Source: PCC-6802 sp031388585
Lineage (GTDB): Bacteria; Cyanobacteriota; Cyanobacteriia; Pseudanabaenales; Pseudanabaenaceae
Assembly: GCA_031388585.1 (NCBI GenBank)
Contig: JANMRU010000028.1
Span: 1 to 7,178 of the forward strand
Length of the DNA stretch: 7,178 nt
Direction: 5' to 3'
Below, piece by piece: positions 1-5,757 of this stretch. Below the pieces are notes generated by a model. That model did not search any database. It saw only the letters and a list, made by a program, of their open reading frames with translations, and had not been told where the DNA came from. Positions within the stretch are counted from its first letter, which is position 1, and each line of letters begins with the position of its first letter. A program made the position numbers and the translations under genes.

Positions 1-313
1 CTTGATCTTCCAATATGCCAGCTTTAACAACAGCCGCAGCTTGCACTTCTTCCTAGCACTATGGCCAGTAGCAGGCATCTGGTTCACATCATTGGGCGTA
101 AGCACAATGGCGTTCAACTTGAATGGTTTTAACTTTAACCAATCAATCACAGATAGCCAAGGACATGTAGTACCTAGCTGGGCAGATGTAATCAACCGCG
201 CTAACTTGGGTATGGAAGTAATGCACGAGCGCAACGCTCATAACTTCCCCTTAGACTTGGCTGCAATTGATGTAGCACCAGTAGCTCTAACTGCTCCTGC
301 CATCAATGGTTAA
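1..313 (+). CDS. psbA: Photosystem II reaction centre protein D1 (PsbA), 3' end only
   Basis: The reading frame is open from the window edge (first full codon at 2) to TAA at 311-313 and gives the last 103 residues of D1. Aligned to standard D1 numbering the fragment is residues 258-360, exactly the usual 360-residue precursor. D1 binds the reaction-centre cofactors and most of the Mn4CaO5 cluster in the thylakoid membrane. Visible landmarks are Ser264 (QB and herbicide site, YASFNNS), His272 (non-haem iron ligand), Asn298, and the cluster ligands His332, Glu333, His337, Asp342 and the Ala344 carboxylate (MHERNAH...NFPLDLA). The 16 residues after Ala344 are the C-terminal extension removed by the CtpA protease. 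All ligands are intact, so this looks like a functional D1. The copy type (constitutive or stress-induced) cannot be decided because the N-terminal part, including residue 130, is outside the window. Confidence 0.98.
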   Translation, partial: LIFQYASFNNSRSLHFFLALWPVAGIWFTSLGVSTMAFNLNGFNFNQSITDSQGHVVPSWADVINRANLGMEVMHERNAHNFPLDLAAIDVAPVALTAPAING

Positions 314-345
314 GTTCTAAATATCCTCTGATTTAAATAAATTAG

Positions 346-381
346 AAAAGAGTGGTTCCTCACGAGGGATCACTCTTTTTT
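346..381 (+). terminator. Intrinsic terminator of psbA
   Basis: A 15-bp stem, with two G-U pairs, is formed by 346-360 (AAAAGAGTGGTTCCT) and 365-379 (AGGGATCACTCTTTT). The loop is CACG, and a run of T follows to 381. It lies 32 bp after the psbA stop codon and fits a Rho-independent terminator for a highly expressed transcript. Confidence 0.9.
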
Positions 382-389
382 ATATGTTT

Positions 390-512
390 AGGACTTACGC
401 AGTCAAATCTACAAAAAACAATAGGAGGGAGTTTGAGGGCGTTGCCCTCAATTGGGACATTGCCCCGAACCCATTGAAATCTGGGTTTTATCTTTCATTG
501 TGCGTAAATCCT
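390..512. mobile_element. MITE-like element with AGGACTTACGCA terminal inverted repeats
   Basis: The left end AGGACTTACGCA (390-401) is matched by the inverted right end TGCGTAAATCCT (501-512), 11 of 12 positions. The 123-bp interior has no ORF. It contains a perfect palindrome TTGAGGGC-GTT-GCCCTCAA (433-451) and a smaller hairpin AACCCA/TGGGTT (about 469-487). Short non-coding units ending in GGACTTACGCA-type repeats are, from memory, common in cyanobacterial genomes and are thought to be mobilised in trans by a transposase with the same ends. No clear target-site duplication is visible, so the exact insertion borders are uncertain. It sits directly after the psbA terminator. Confidence 0.6.
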
Positions 513-624
513 GATGTTCTTCTTGACCATTATCGAAGATAAAAAATAGTTAAGCCAGTTTATTCAAGTGCCGAAAGTTCGCTATTGTGAGCCTAACTTA
601 ATTGGTTGTGAGAAAGTGGTGTTT

Positions 625-2418
625 ATGCGGCGTATTTTTGGCTTTTTATTTTTATTTTTGTTTGCAGTGGCAGCATGTATAACTCTGACAGTAGGAGCTC
701 AAACTCTCGTCCTGGGACTCCACCTCACTTATCCACCCACACAACACCAAACCACTAGCAGCAAGATCTTTTTGATCGGTTCTGCCCCAACAGATGGGGA
801 AGTTTTGGTAAACGATCGCCCAATTAAACGCAGTATTTACGGACATTTTGCTCCTAGCTTCCCCTTACAAATAGGCGAGAACACGTTCGCACTAAAATAT
901 AAAGATCGCACTATCGATCTCAAAGTGACGCGATCGCAGCGAGAAACCTCACCACCTCAAGAATTAGGATTTATTGCGGATTCTCTCACTCCTACAGTGG
1001 ATATGGCCAGAATGCCTGGTGAGCGGATTTGCTTTAATGCGATCGCCACACCATCAGCCACTGTTACGGTTAAACTTGGCGATCGCACCGTTGCACTTGA
1101 GCCTAAGACTGCAAATATCCAGTTACCCGCTAATACTGCGGCATTAACTAAATTGAATCAACCGATTGGCGAACCAGTTGCAGGAAGATATGCAGGTTGC
1201 GCAACCTTTGCAAATCCAACCAAACTTGGCCAACCAGAATACGAGGCTAGTTTAAATGGCAAATCGGTAAAACAATCAGCAAAGGGGAATGTGGAAATCC
1301 TCCCAAGCGATCGCCTTTTAGTTGCAGAAGTGAATGTCGAGCCTGGTGTGACTCGCACGGGACCAAGTTCGGATTTCTCGCGCCTCACACCTTTGCCCAA
1401 AAGCACACGAGCATTAATTACGGCTAGGGAAGGAGAATGGATACGCCTGAGCTATGGCGGTGAAAATAGTGCTTGGATTAATAGCAAATCGACGAATATT
1501 AGGGATACTAATCAACCACCCCACTCAATTGTACGGAGCTTGAGCAGTAAGATTCTCAAAGATTGGACGGAAATCATTATTCCCTTACAGATTCCTGTTC
1601 CTATCACTATCAATCAGAACAACAATACATTCAAGCTAACATTGCATAATGTGACGGCACAAACGGATACAATCTCTGTGGATAGCGATCCAGCGATCGA
1701 ACGCCTAGATTGGCAGCAAGTCGATTCCACTAAAGTGGAATATGTGATTAGTCTTAAATCAGCGCGGCAATGGGGCTATAAACTCAGGTACGATGACACT
1801 TCGCTAGTTTTATCACTCAAACATCCACCTAAAAGCGATCGCACACAACAGCTAAAACCTCTAATAGGTGTGAATATCCTACTCGATCCAGGACATGGGA
1901 GTAAGGAAGATTATGGATCGCGGGGTTCAACTGGTTACCCTGAAAAAGATGTCACGTTGATTACTTCAAAATTGCTGCGCGATCGCCTGGAGAGAATGGG
2001 AGCTAAGGTTTATCTGACCCGTGAAGGAGATGACGATATTTTGCCAGAGGCTCGTGTGGCTATGATTAACAAAATAGAACCTGCGATCGCGCTTAGCATC
2101 CACTATAACGCCTTGCCAGATAATGGTGATGCTGAGAATACAAAGGGAATCGGAACTTTCTGGTATCATCCGCAAAGTCAAGGTTTAGCGCAGTTTCTGC
2201 ACGACTTTCTAGTTAAAAATCTCAAGCGTGAAACCTATGGAGTTTACTGGGGGAATCTTGCCCTCGTGCGTCCAACAGTCACACCATCAGTTTTATTGGA
2301 ATTAGGATTCATAATTCACCCAGAAGAATTTGAATGGATTATCAATCCGCAGCAACAAAAGTTGTTGGCGGAGACCTTAGCAGATGCTGTAGTTGCCTGG
2401 TTTAAGCAACCGCTCTAA
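625..2418 (+). CDS. N-acetylmuramoyl-L-alanine amidase (Amidase_3 family), exported
   Basis: This cell-wall hydrolase cleaves the amide bond between N-acetylmuramic acid and L-alanine in peptidoglycan. The catalytic Amidase_3 domain occupies about residues 415-595 of 597. Its zinc ligands are visible as His424 (LLDPGHG), Glu440 (YPEKDV) and His493 (SIHYNA), with the catalytic glutamate Glu559 in LLELGF. Before it come an Ig-like beta domain (about 33-103), an SH3-like segment (about 235-290, ending GENSAWINS) and a beta-rich, AMIN-like wall-binding region (about 315-400, including WGYKLRYDDTSLVLSL). The N-terminus is a classic export signal: MRR, a Phe/Leu-rich core, then V-A-A-C at 15-18, which fits a lipobox with Cys18. 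The ATG at 625 was chosen because it puts this signal at the very start. The frame is open to a GTG at 568, which would add 19 polar residues ahead of the signal; neither start has a strong ribosome site. It is probably monocistronic or loosely linked to the Tic20 gene 107 bp downstream. Confidence 0.93.
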   Translation: MRRIFGFLFLFLFAVAACITLTVGAQTLVLGLHLTYPPTQHQTTSSKIFLIGSAPTDGEVLVNDRPIKRSIYGHFAPSFPLQIGENTFALKYKDRTIDLKVTRSQRETSPPQELGFIADSLTPTVDMARMPGERICFNAIATPSATVTVKLGDRTVALEPKTANIQLPANTAALTKLNQPIGEPVAGRYAGCATFANPTKLGQPEYEASLNGKSVKQSAKGNVEILPSDRLLVAEVNVEPGVTRTGPSSDFSRLTPLPKSTRALITAREGEWIRLSYGGENSAWINSKSTNIRDTNQPPHSIVRSLSSKILKDWTEIIIPLQIPVPITINQNNNTFKLTLHNVTAQTDTISVDSDPAIERLDWQQVDSTKVEYVISLKSARQWGYKLRYDDTSLVLSLKHPPKSDRTQQLKPLIGVNILLDPGHGSKEDYGSRGSTGYPEKDVTLITSKLLRDRLERMGAKVYLTREGDDDILPEARVAMINKIEPAIALSIHYNALPDNGDAENTKGIGTFWYHPQSQGLAQFLHDFLVKNLKRETYGVYWGNLALVRPTVTPSVLLELGFIIHPEEFEWIINPQQQKLLAETLADAVVAWFKQPL

Positions 2419-2433
2419 TTGCGATCGCGCAAT
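2418..2433. repeat. HIP1 octamer within a short hairpin after the amidase gene
   Basis: GCGATCGC (2421-2428) lies inside arms ATTGCG (2418-2423) and CGCAAT (2428-2433) with loop ATCG, overlapping the amidase stop codon. There is no T-run, so it is not a convincing terminator. It is the only one of the 15 HIP1 sites in the window that lies wholly between genes. Confidence 0.4.
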
Positions 2434-2525
2434 AAATGATATAACGTGAATAACTAATGATCGTGAATTGATGCCACCGCAGTGTAATATTCAGCCTAGT
2501 TGAAGTTGTTAGAGGTTTATAGTCT

Positions 2526-3032
2526 ATGGCATGGCGTGGAGGAACGAGTCCCTTAGAAAGATTTTATGGTTGCTTACCATACGCTTTACCCATGTCGGCG
2601 GTTGTGGGGATGGGAATATTCCTATTCAGTCAAATTCCAGGGCTGCAAGAAAGCTACTTTTTGTTTTTTGAACTTGCCAAGATCTTGAATTTTGGGATCG
2701 TACCGCCCATATTGAATATCAGGATTGTTGTCTGGATCTGCCTGTTTACGCTAGTTGTTAGGAATGAACGTTTTAAGCATTTTCTGCGCTTCAATACTAT
2801 GCAGGCGTTAATGATTGACATCATCATTACATTAGTGGCGCTTGTAATCGAGCTTATTGGTCGAGGTTTTGGTGGAGTACCATTTTTTGGCATCTTTGTT
2901 CTGAGCGTTTTTACTGCTACTTTTCTGGCTGTGAATGCTGCTTTTATCTATGCTGTCGTTCAAAATATTAGAGGGCTTTATCCCGAGATCCCTATGGTGT
3001 CTGATATTGCCTACCACCACACTAGGTATTAA
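2526..3032 (+). CDS. Tic20-family membrane protein
   Basis: This 168-residue integral membrane protein is related to Tic20, the chloroplast inner-envelope import component, and to the cyanobacterial and plastid Ycf60 proteins. The role in cyanobacteria is not settled; protein translocation or a related membrane function is inferred from the plastid homologue. Four hydrophobic segments are visible at about 17-35, 62-78, 93-111 and 120-145. The family signature lies around residues 78-99 (VVRN...HFLRFNTMQALMIDI), and the N-terminus has the usual ERFYGCLPYALP. Length fits the family. The ATG at 2526 is preceded by AGAGG at 2511-2515, a somewhat long 10-nt spacing. The stop is 12 bp before cpcT on the same strand, so the two are probably one transcript. 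Confidence 0.9.
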   Translation: MAWRGGTSPLERFYGCLPYALPMSAVVGMGIFLFSQIPGLQESYFLFFELAKILNFGIVPPILNIRIVVWICLFTLVVRNERFKHFLRFNTMQALMIDIIITLVALVIELIGRGFGGVPFFGIFVLSVFTATFLAVNAAFIYAVVQNIRGLYPEIPMVSDIAYHHTRY

Positions 3033-3044
3033 TTTAAAAGCACT

Positions 3045-3683
3045 ATGACTGTAGAAACCCACACTTCGGAAATTAGATCGGAAATTGCGACGCTGGCATC
3101 CTGGATGTCAGGCGAATTTAGTAACTGGGAGCAGGCGATCGATAACCCTCCTTTTTTCGCGCATATTCGCCTCTGTATTCGTCCTTTCCCTGAGCCCTTA
3201 AGCGATCGCGGCATCTGGCTATATTCCGAGCAAGCCTACGATTATGAAGTTGCCAGACCCTATCGCACCGCAATTTTACATATCTTGCTGGATGAAGAAT
3301 ATGAGGGTGGCGATCCACGCCTCAAAATCGATACCTACAAAATTAAGGATGAACCAGCATTTTACGGAGCTAGTCGCGAACCTGAGCGCTTAAAGCAGTT
3401 AACCACGGCAGATGTAAACATGCTAGAGGGTTGCAGTATGTTAGTAAAACGCACATCTCAAAATACTTTCAAAGTCAATGTGGAACCTGGCAAAAAATGT
3501 TGTGTGATCCGTAAAGGTCAAGAAACCTATTTAAATAGCGAGTTTGAGATCAGCGAAACTAGATTTGTCAGTTTGGAACGCGGTCACGATCCTATTACCG
3601 ATGAACGCGTATGGGGTTCGATTGCCGGCCCATTTGAGTTTGAGAAAAAAGCTAGCTTCGCCTCAGAGATTGATGTTAGTTAG
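3045..3683 (+). CDS. cpcT: Phycobiliprotein lyase, CpcT/CpeT family
   Basis: Lyases of this family attach a bilin to a cysteine of a phycobiliprotein beta subunit; CpcT acts on Cys153 (about Cys155 in other numbering) of phycocyanin or phycoerythrocyanin beta. The 212-residue product shows the family pattern along its length: LASWMSGEFSNWEQA (17-31), NPPFFAHIRLCIRP (34-47), EQAYDYEVARPYR (62-74), FYGASREPERLKQL (106-119), and the strongly conserved C-terminal RGHDPITDERVWGSIAGPFE (179-198). The fold is a ten-stranded beta barrel with the bilin held inside. It is cytoplasmic and serves phycobilisome assembly. It begins 12 bp after the Tic20-family gene with no obvious ribosome site, which suggests translation from a shared transcript. 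CpcT (phycocyanobilin) is preferred over CpeT (phycoerythrobilin) by default, since no phycoerythrin gene is nearby; the sequence alone does not settle the substrate. Confidence 0.92.
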   Translation: MTVETHTSEIRSEIATLASWMSGEFSNWEQAIDNPPFFAHIRLCIRPFPEPLSDRGIWLYSEQAYDYEVARPYRTAILHILLDEEYEGGDPRLKIDTYKIKDEPAFYGASREPERLKQLTTADVNMLEGCSMLVKRTSQNTFKVNVEPGKKCCVIRKGQETYLNSEFEISETRFVSLERGHDPITDERVWGSIAGPFEFEKKASFASEIDVS

Positions 3684-3712
3684 TTTTTACCTGTTTCGTT
3701 ATAATTAATTGG

Positions 3713-3817
3713 CTATATAGCAATCCTGGATGAAATGTAAATTGGGGGCTGGGGCTTTGCACCCATAAGGGGGGAACCCCCTTCTTCCCTGAGCAAACAA
3801 AAACTGATTGCTATATA
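3713..3817. mobile_element. Inverted-repeat element (MITE-like) between cpcT and purD
   Basis: TATATAGCAATC (3714-3725) and GATTGCTATATA (3806-3817) form a perfect 12-bp terminal inverted repeat enclosing about 80 bp. The interior is G-rich on this strand, has no plausible gene, and contains the hairpin AAGGGGG-GAA-CCCCCTT (3767-3783). Short elements ending in TATAGCAATC are, from memory, common between genes in filamentous cyanobacteria. The ends differ from those of the element at 390-512, so the two belong to different families. It fills most of the 178-bp gap ahead of purD, leaving only 44 bp before the purD start, so it may carry or disturb the purD promoter. Confidence 0.5.
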
Positions 3818-3848
3818 AATCTGAGCCGTTAGGTTAGCAACTATATAC

Positions 3849-3854
3849 AGAAGG
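3849..3854 (+). promoter_or_regulatory. Ribosome binding site deciding the TTG start of purD
   Basis: AGAAGG ends 7 nt before TTG at 3862. Together with the conserved MKALIVGGGGREHA start of the protein, it supports TTG as the true initiation codon. Confidence 0.6.
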
Positions 3855-3861
3855 TAAAAGA

Positions 3862-5139
3862 TTGAAGGCTTTAATTGTTGGTGGTGGTGGGAGAGAACAT
3901 GCAATGGCTTGGAAGATTGCCCAATCTGACAATATCAGTCAGATTTTTTGCATTCCAGGCAATGGTGGAACGGCAACTATGCCCAAGTGCCGAAATGTAT
4001 CGCTATTCGTTGACGATCTTGAGGGCATTCTACGATTTGCTGAGGTGCAGGGAATTGGTCTAACTATAGTTGGCCCCGAAGTCCCTCTGGCTATGGGTAT
4101 TGTCGATGATTTTCATGCGGCGGGGATGCCTATTTTTGGGCCGACCAAAGCAGGTGCACAGATTGAGTCAAGCAAGTCTTGGGCAAAGGATCTGATGTTG
4201 GCGGCCAAGATTCCCACTGCGGCCAGTCAGGTTTTTACCGAATTGGCTCTGGCTAAAGCTTATGTGCAGCAGCAGGGTGTGCCAATTGTGATTAAGGCCG
4301 ATGGCCTTGCCAGTGGTAAAGGTGTAACTGTTGCTATGACTCTTGAGGAAGCCCAACTAGCTCTCGATCTCTGTTTTAGCGGTCAATATGGCGATGCAGG
4401 CGAAACGGTACTGATCGAAGAATATTTAGATGGGCAAGAGTTATCTGTACTCGCGATTACGGACGGACGGACGATTCGATCGCTATTACCAGCCCAAGAT
4501 CATAAGCGTCTAAATGATGGCGATACTGGCCCGAATACAGGTGGTATGGGAGCCTACGCGCCTACACCTTTGGCAACACCTGAACTGATGGCAAAAATTC
4601 AGACTTTGGTACTTGAACCTGCGATCGCCACTTTGCGCCAGCAAGGTATTGATTATCGCGGTTGTCTCTATGCCGGTTTGATGATTTCCCCTACAGGCGA
4701 GCCCAAGGTAATTGAATTTAATTGTCGCTTTGGCGATCCAGAAACCCAGGCGATCTTGCCCCTGCTCAATTCTCCCTTAGATGAGTTAATGCTAGCTTGC
4801 ATTCAAGGGCGTTTAGATAAAATGCCACCCATTAACTGGAAGCCAGAGTCTTCGGTATGCGTTGTCATGGCTGCGGCTGGCTATCCTGAAAAAACTCAGA
4901 ATGGCCAATTTATCGCTGGAATTGGGAAAGCAGAAGAATCAGGATCGCTAGTATTTCATGCTGGCACTAAATTACAAAATAATACTTTAGTTACCTCTGG
5001 TGGACGGGTACTGGGTGTAACCGCAACTGGTAGAAATCTTAACGAGGCGATCGCTCGTGCCTATGGATCCATTAGTCACTTAAGTAGCGAAGGCTTAATC
5101 TATCGTCGCGATATTGGTTGGCGTGCCACATCTGCATGA
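3862..5139 (+). CDS. purD: Phosphoribosylamine-glycine ligase (GAR synthetase)
   Basis: PurD joins 5-phosphoribosylamine and glycine using ATP, giving glycinamide ribonucleotide, the second step of de novo purine synthesis in the cytoplasm. The 425-residue product has the usual length and the ATP-grasp layout. Visible are the N-terminal loop GGGGREHA (7-14), GPEVPL (71-76), FGPTKAGAQIESSKSWAK (92-109), the ATP-binding KADGLASGKGV (145-155), EEYLDGQELS (186-195), the signature GPNTGGMGAYAP (223-234), and the metal-binding EFNCRFGDPETQ (285-296). The C-terminus RRDIGWRA (415-422) is typical. Translation starts at TTG, supported by the AGAAGG site 7 nt upstream; no ATG would preserve the conserved N-terminus. 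All key motifs are intact. No other purine gene is adjacent, which is usual for cyanobacteria, where pur genes are scattered. Confidence 0.98.
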   Translation: MKALIVGGGGREHAMAWKIAQSDNISQIFCIPGNGGTATMPKCRNVSLFVDDLEGILRFAEVQGIGLTIVGPEVPLAMGIVDDFHAAGMPIFGPTKAGAQIESSKSWAKDLMLAAKIPTAASQVFTELALAKAYVQQQGVPIVIKADGLASGKGVTVAMTLEEAQLALDLCFSGQYGDAGETVLIEEYLDGQELSVLAITDGRTIRSLLPAQDHKRLNDGDTGPNTGGMGAYAPTPLATPELMAKIQTLVLEPAIATLRQQGIDYRGCLYAGLMISPTGEPKVIEFNCRFGDPETQAILPLLNSPLDELMLACIQGRLDKMPPINWKPESSVCVVMAAAGYPEKTQNGQFIAGIGKAEESGSLVFHAGTKLQNNTLVTSGGRVLGVTATGRNLNEAIARAYGSISHLSSEGLIYRRDIGWRATSA

Positions 5140-5211
5140 CGGTAGAGATGAGCCGATGCTGACAACCTAAAACACCTAACAGACGGCCCTTGGCGGTCAG
5201 CTCCATCGAGC

Positions 5212-5346
5212 AACATTACAATCGAGTGAGACTCGCTAGCTGATCGATGATTACAAAAACTGGGTCATCAAGTGGTTATTGCTGCTCGCGATCCCCATTC
5301 GCAAACGGTTCAATCAGCAATAACTTTTCACTTGCGAGCTGACTAA
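5212..5346 (+). pseudogene. Remnant of a Rossmann-fold NAD(P)-dependent oxidoreductase (F420-dependent NADP oxidoreductase-like)
   Basis: One frame from 5212 reads NITIE-stop-DSLADR-stop-LQKLGHQVVIAARDPHSQ and on to TAA at 5344-5346. The order of a beta strand (NITI), a helix ending LADR-LQKLGH, a second strand QVVIAA, then RDPHS matches the N-terminal nucleotide-binding fold of the dinucleotide-binding enzymes related to NADP-F420 oxidoreductase. These normally begin with NITIIGxGNVG and continue with an LGH...RDP-type stretch. Here the glycine-rich loop is missing, and in-frame stops lie at 5227 and 5248. Nothing recognisable follows 5346 and there is no start codon. I read it as a decayed N-terminal fragment. 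The family name is inferred from motif resemblance over about 30 residues and could be wrong. Confidence 0.4.
5275..5324. repeat. Perfect 10-bp inverted repeat inside the pseudogene remnant
   Basis: GTTATTGCTG (5275-5284) and CAGCAATAAC (5315-5324) could form a stem around 30 bases. An overlapping alternative pairs GCTCGC (5284-5289) with GCGAGC (5334-5339). No T-run follows. A repeat of this length is within what chance allows across the window, so function is doubtful. Confidence 0.3.
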
Positions 5347-5520
5347 TCAGCGACATAACACTTTGTTAGGTAAATTTAGGGGCATAGTCAAATAATCTCT
5401 AACGTACTGTTAGTTTACGGTCAGGTATTTGTTCAGTTAGTCTTAGGAAGTAATTGATTTATTACTCAAATAAAACTATTACTTCACCAAAATTCTTACG
5501 CAGAACGCCTGGTTGTCAAC

Positions 5521-5703
5521 ATGAACAACTCAAATCCTACAAATCAGTCTTTAAGTCAGATAGGTTTAAAAGCTTTTGTCACTTTTACATTAACTACCTG
5601 TAGATCGACCACTTTTGACGTAGACACAAACCTGCGTTTGCTCGATCGCGCCTGGGAAGCTCAAAAGCAAATCTGGGCAAATCAAGAATTTTTAGCTTTT
5701 TAG
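5521..5703 (+). CDS. Small hypothetical protein (60 residues), uncertain
   Basis: ATG to TAG, product not recognised. The first half is polar then mildly hydrophobic (LKAFVTFTLTTC, 17-28). The second half (VDTNLRLLDRAWEAQKQIWANQEF) could form an amphipathic helix with two tryptophans. There is no signal peptide, cysteine pair or metal motif. No Shine-Dalgarno sequence precedes the ATG; the nearest purine-rich stretch is about 70 nt away. It lies alone between a decayed gene and a convergent peptidase gene. It may be a genuine small protein, the stub of a decayed gene, or a chance ORF. Confidence 0.35.
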   Translation: MNNSNPTNQSLSQIGLKAFVTFTLTTCRSTTFDVDTNLRLLDRAWEAQKQIWANQEFLAF

Positions 5704-5721
5704 TTTCGCATTAATATAATT

Positions 5722-5746
5722 GGTAGTCCTCATATACGGCACTACC
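5722..5746. terminator. Hairpin between convergent genes, possible weak bidirectional terminator
   Basis: GGTAGT (5722-5727) pairs with ACTACC (5741-5746), extended by CC/GG across a one-base bulge. It lies 12 bp before the stop of the minus-strand peptidase gene and 19 bp after the 60-codon ORF. Neither side has a proper T-run; on the minus strand the next bases are only AT-rich (AATTATATTA). Its position supports termination more than its sequence does. Confidence 0.35.
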
Positions 5747-5757
5747 CACAAACAAAT

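Larger units (their letters stand above)
5140..5520. other. Gene-poor region between purD and the 60-codon ORF
   Basis: About 380 bp without an intact gene. It holds the oxidoreductase remnant and its inverted repeat. Further right are a spaced palindrome GAAGTAAT (5447-5454) / ATTACTTC (5478-5485) and the short repeat CTAAC-GTACT-GTTAG (5399-5413). No terminator with a clear T-run follows purD, and no strong promoter or RNA gene was recognised. Confidence 0.5.

Noticed and set aside
523..552. TTGACC (523-528) as a -35 box for the amidase gene
   Set aside because: The best -10 candidates at 17-18 bp spacing (ATAGTT, TAGTTA) match poorly, so the promoter is not supported well enough to list.
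1158..1406. Minus-strand ORF of 82 codons inside the amidase gene
   Set aside because: It lies wholly within a well-supported gene on the other strand and has no recognisable motif; it is a shadow frame.
3713..3904. Minus-strand ORF of 63 codons across the cpcT-purD gap
   Set aside because: It is made by the inverted-repeat element and the reverse of the purD start; no family resemblance and no ribosome site.
5159..5200. CTGAC/GTCAG pairing downstream of purD as its terminator
   Set aside because: Only five base pairs around a long loop and no T-run after it.
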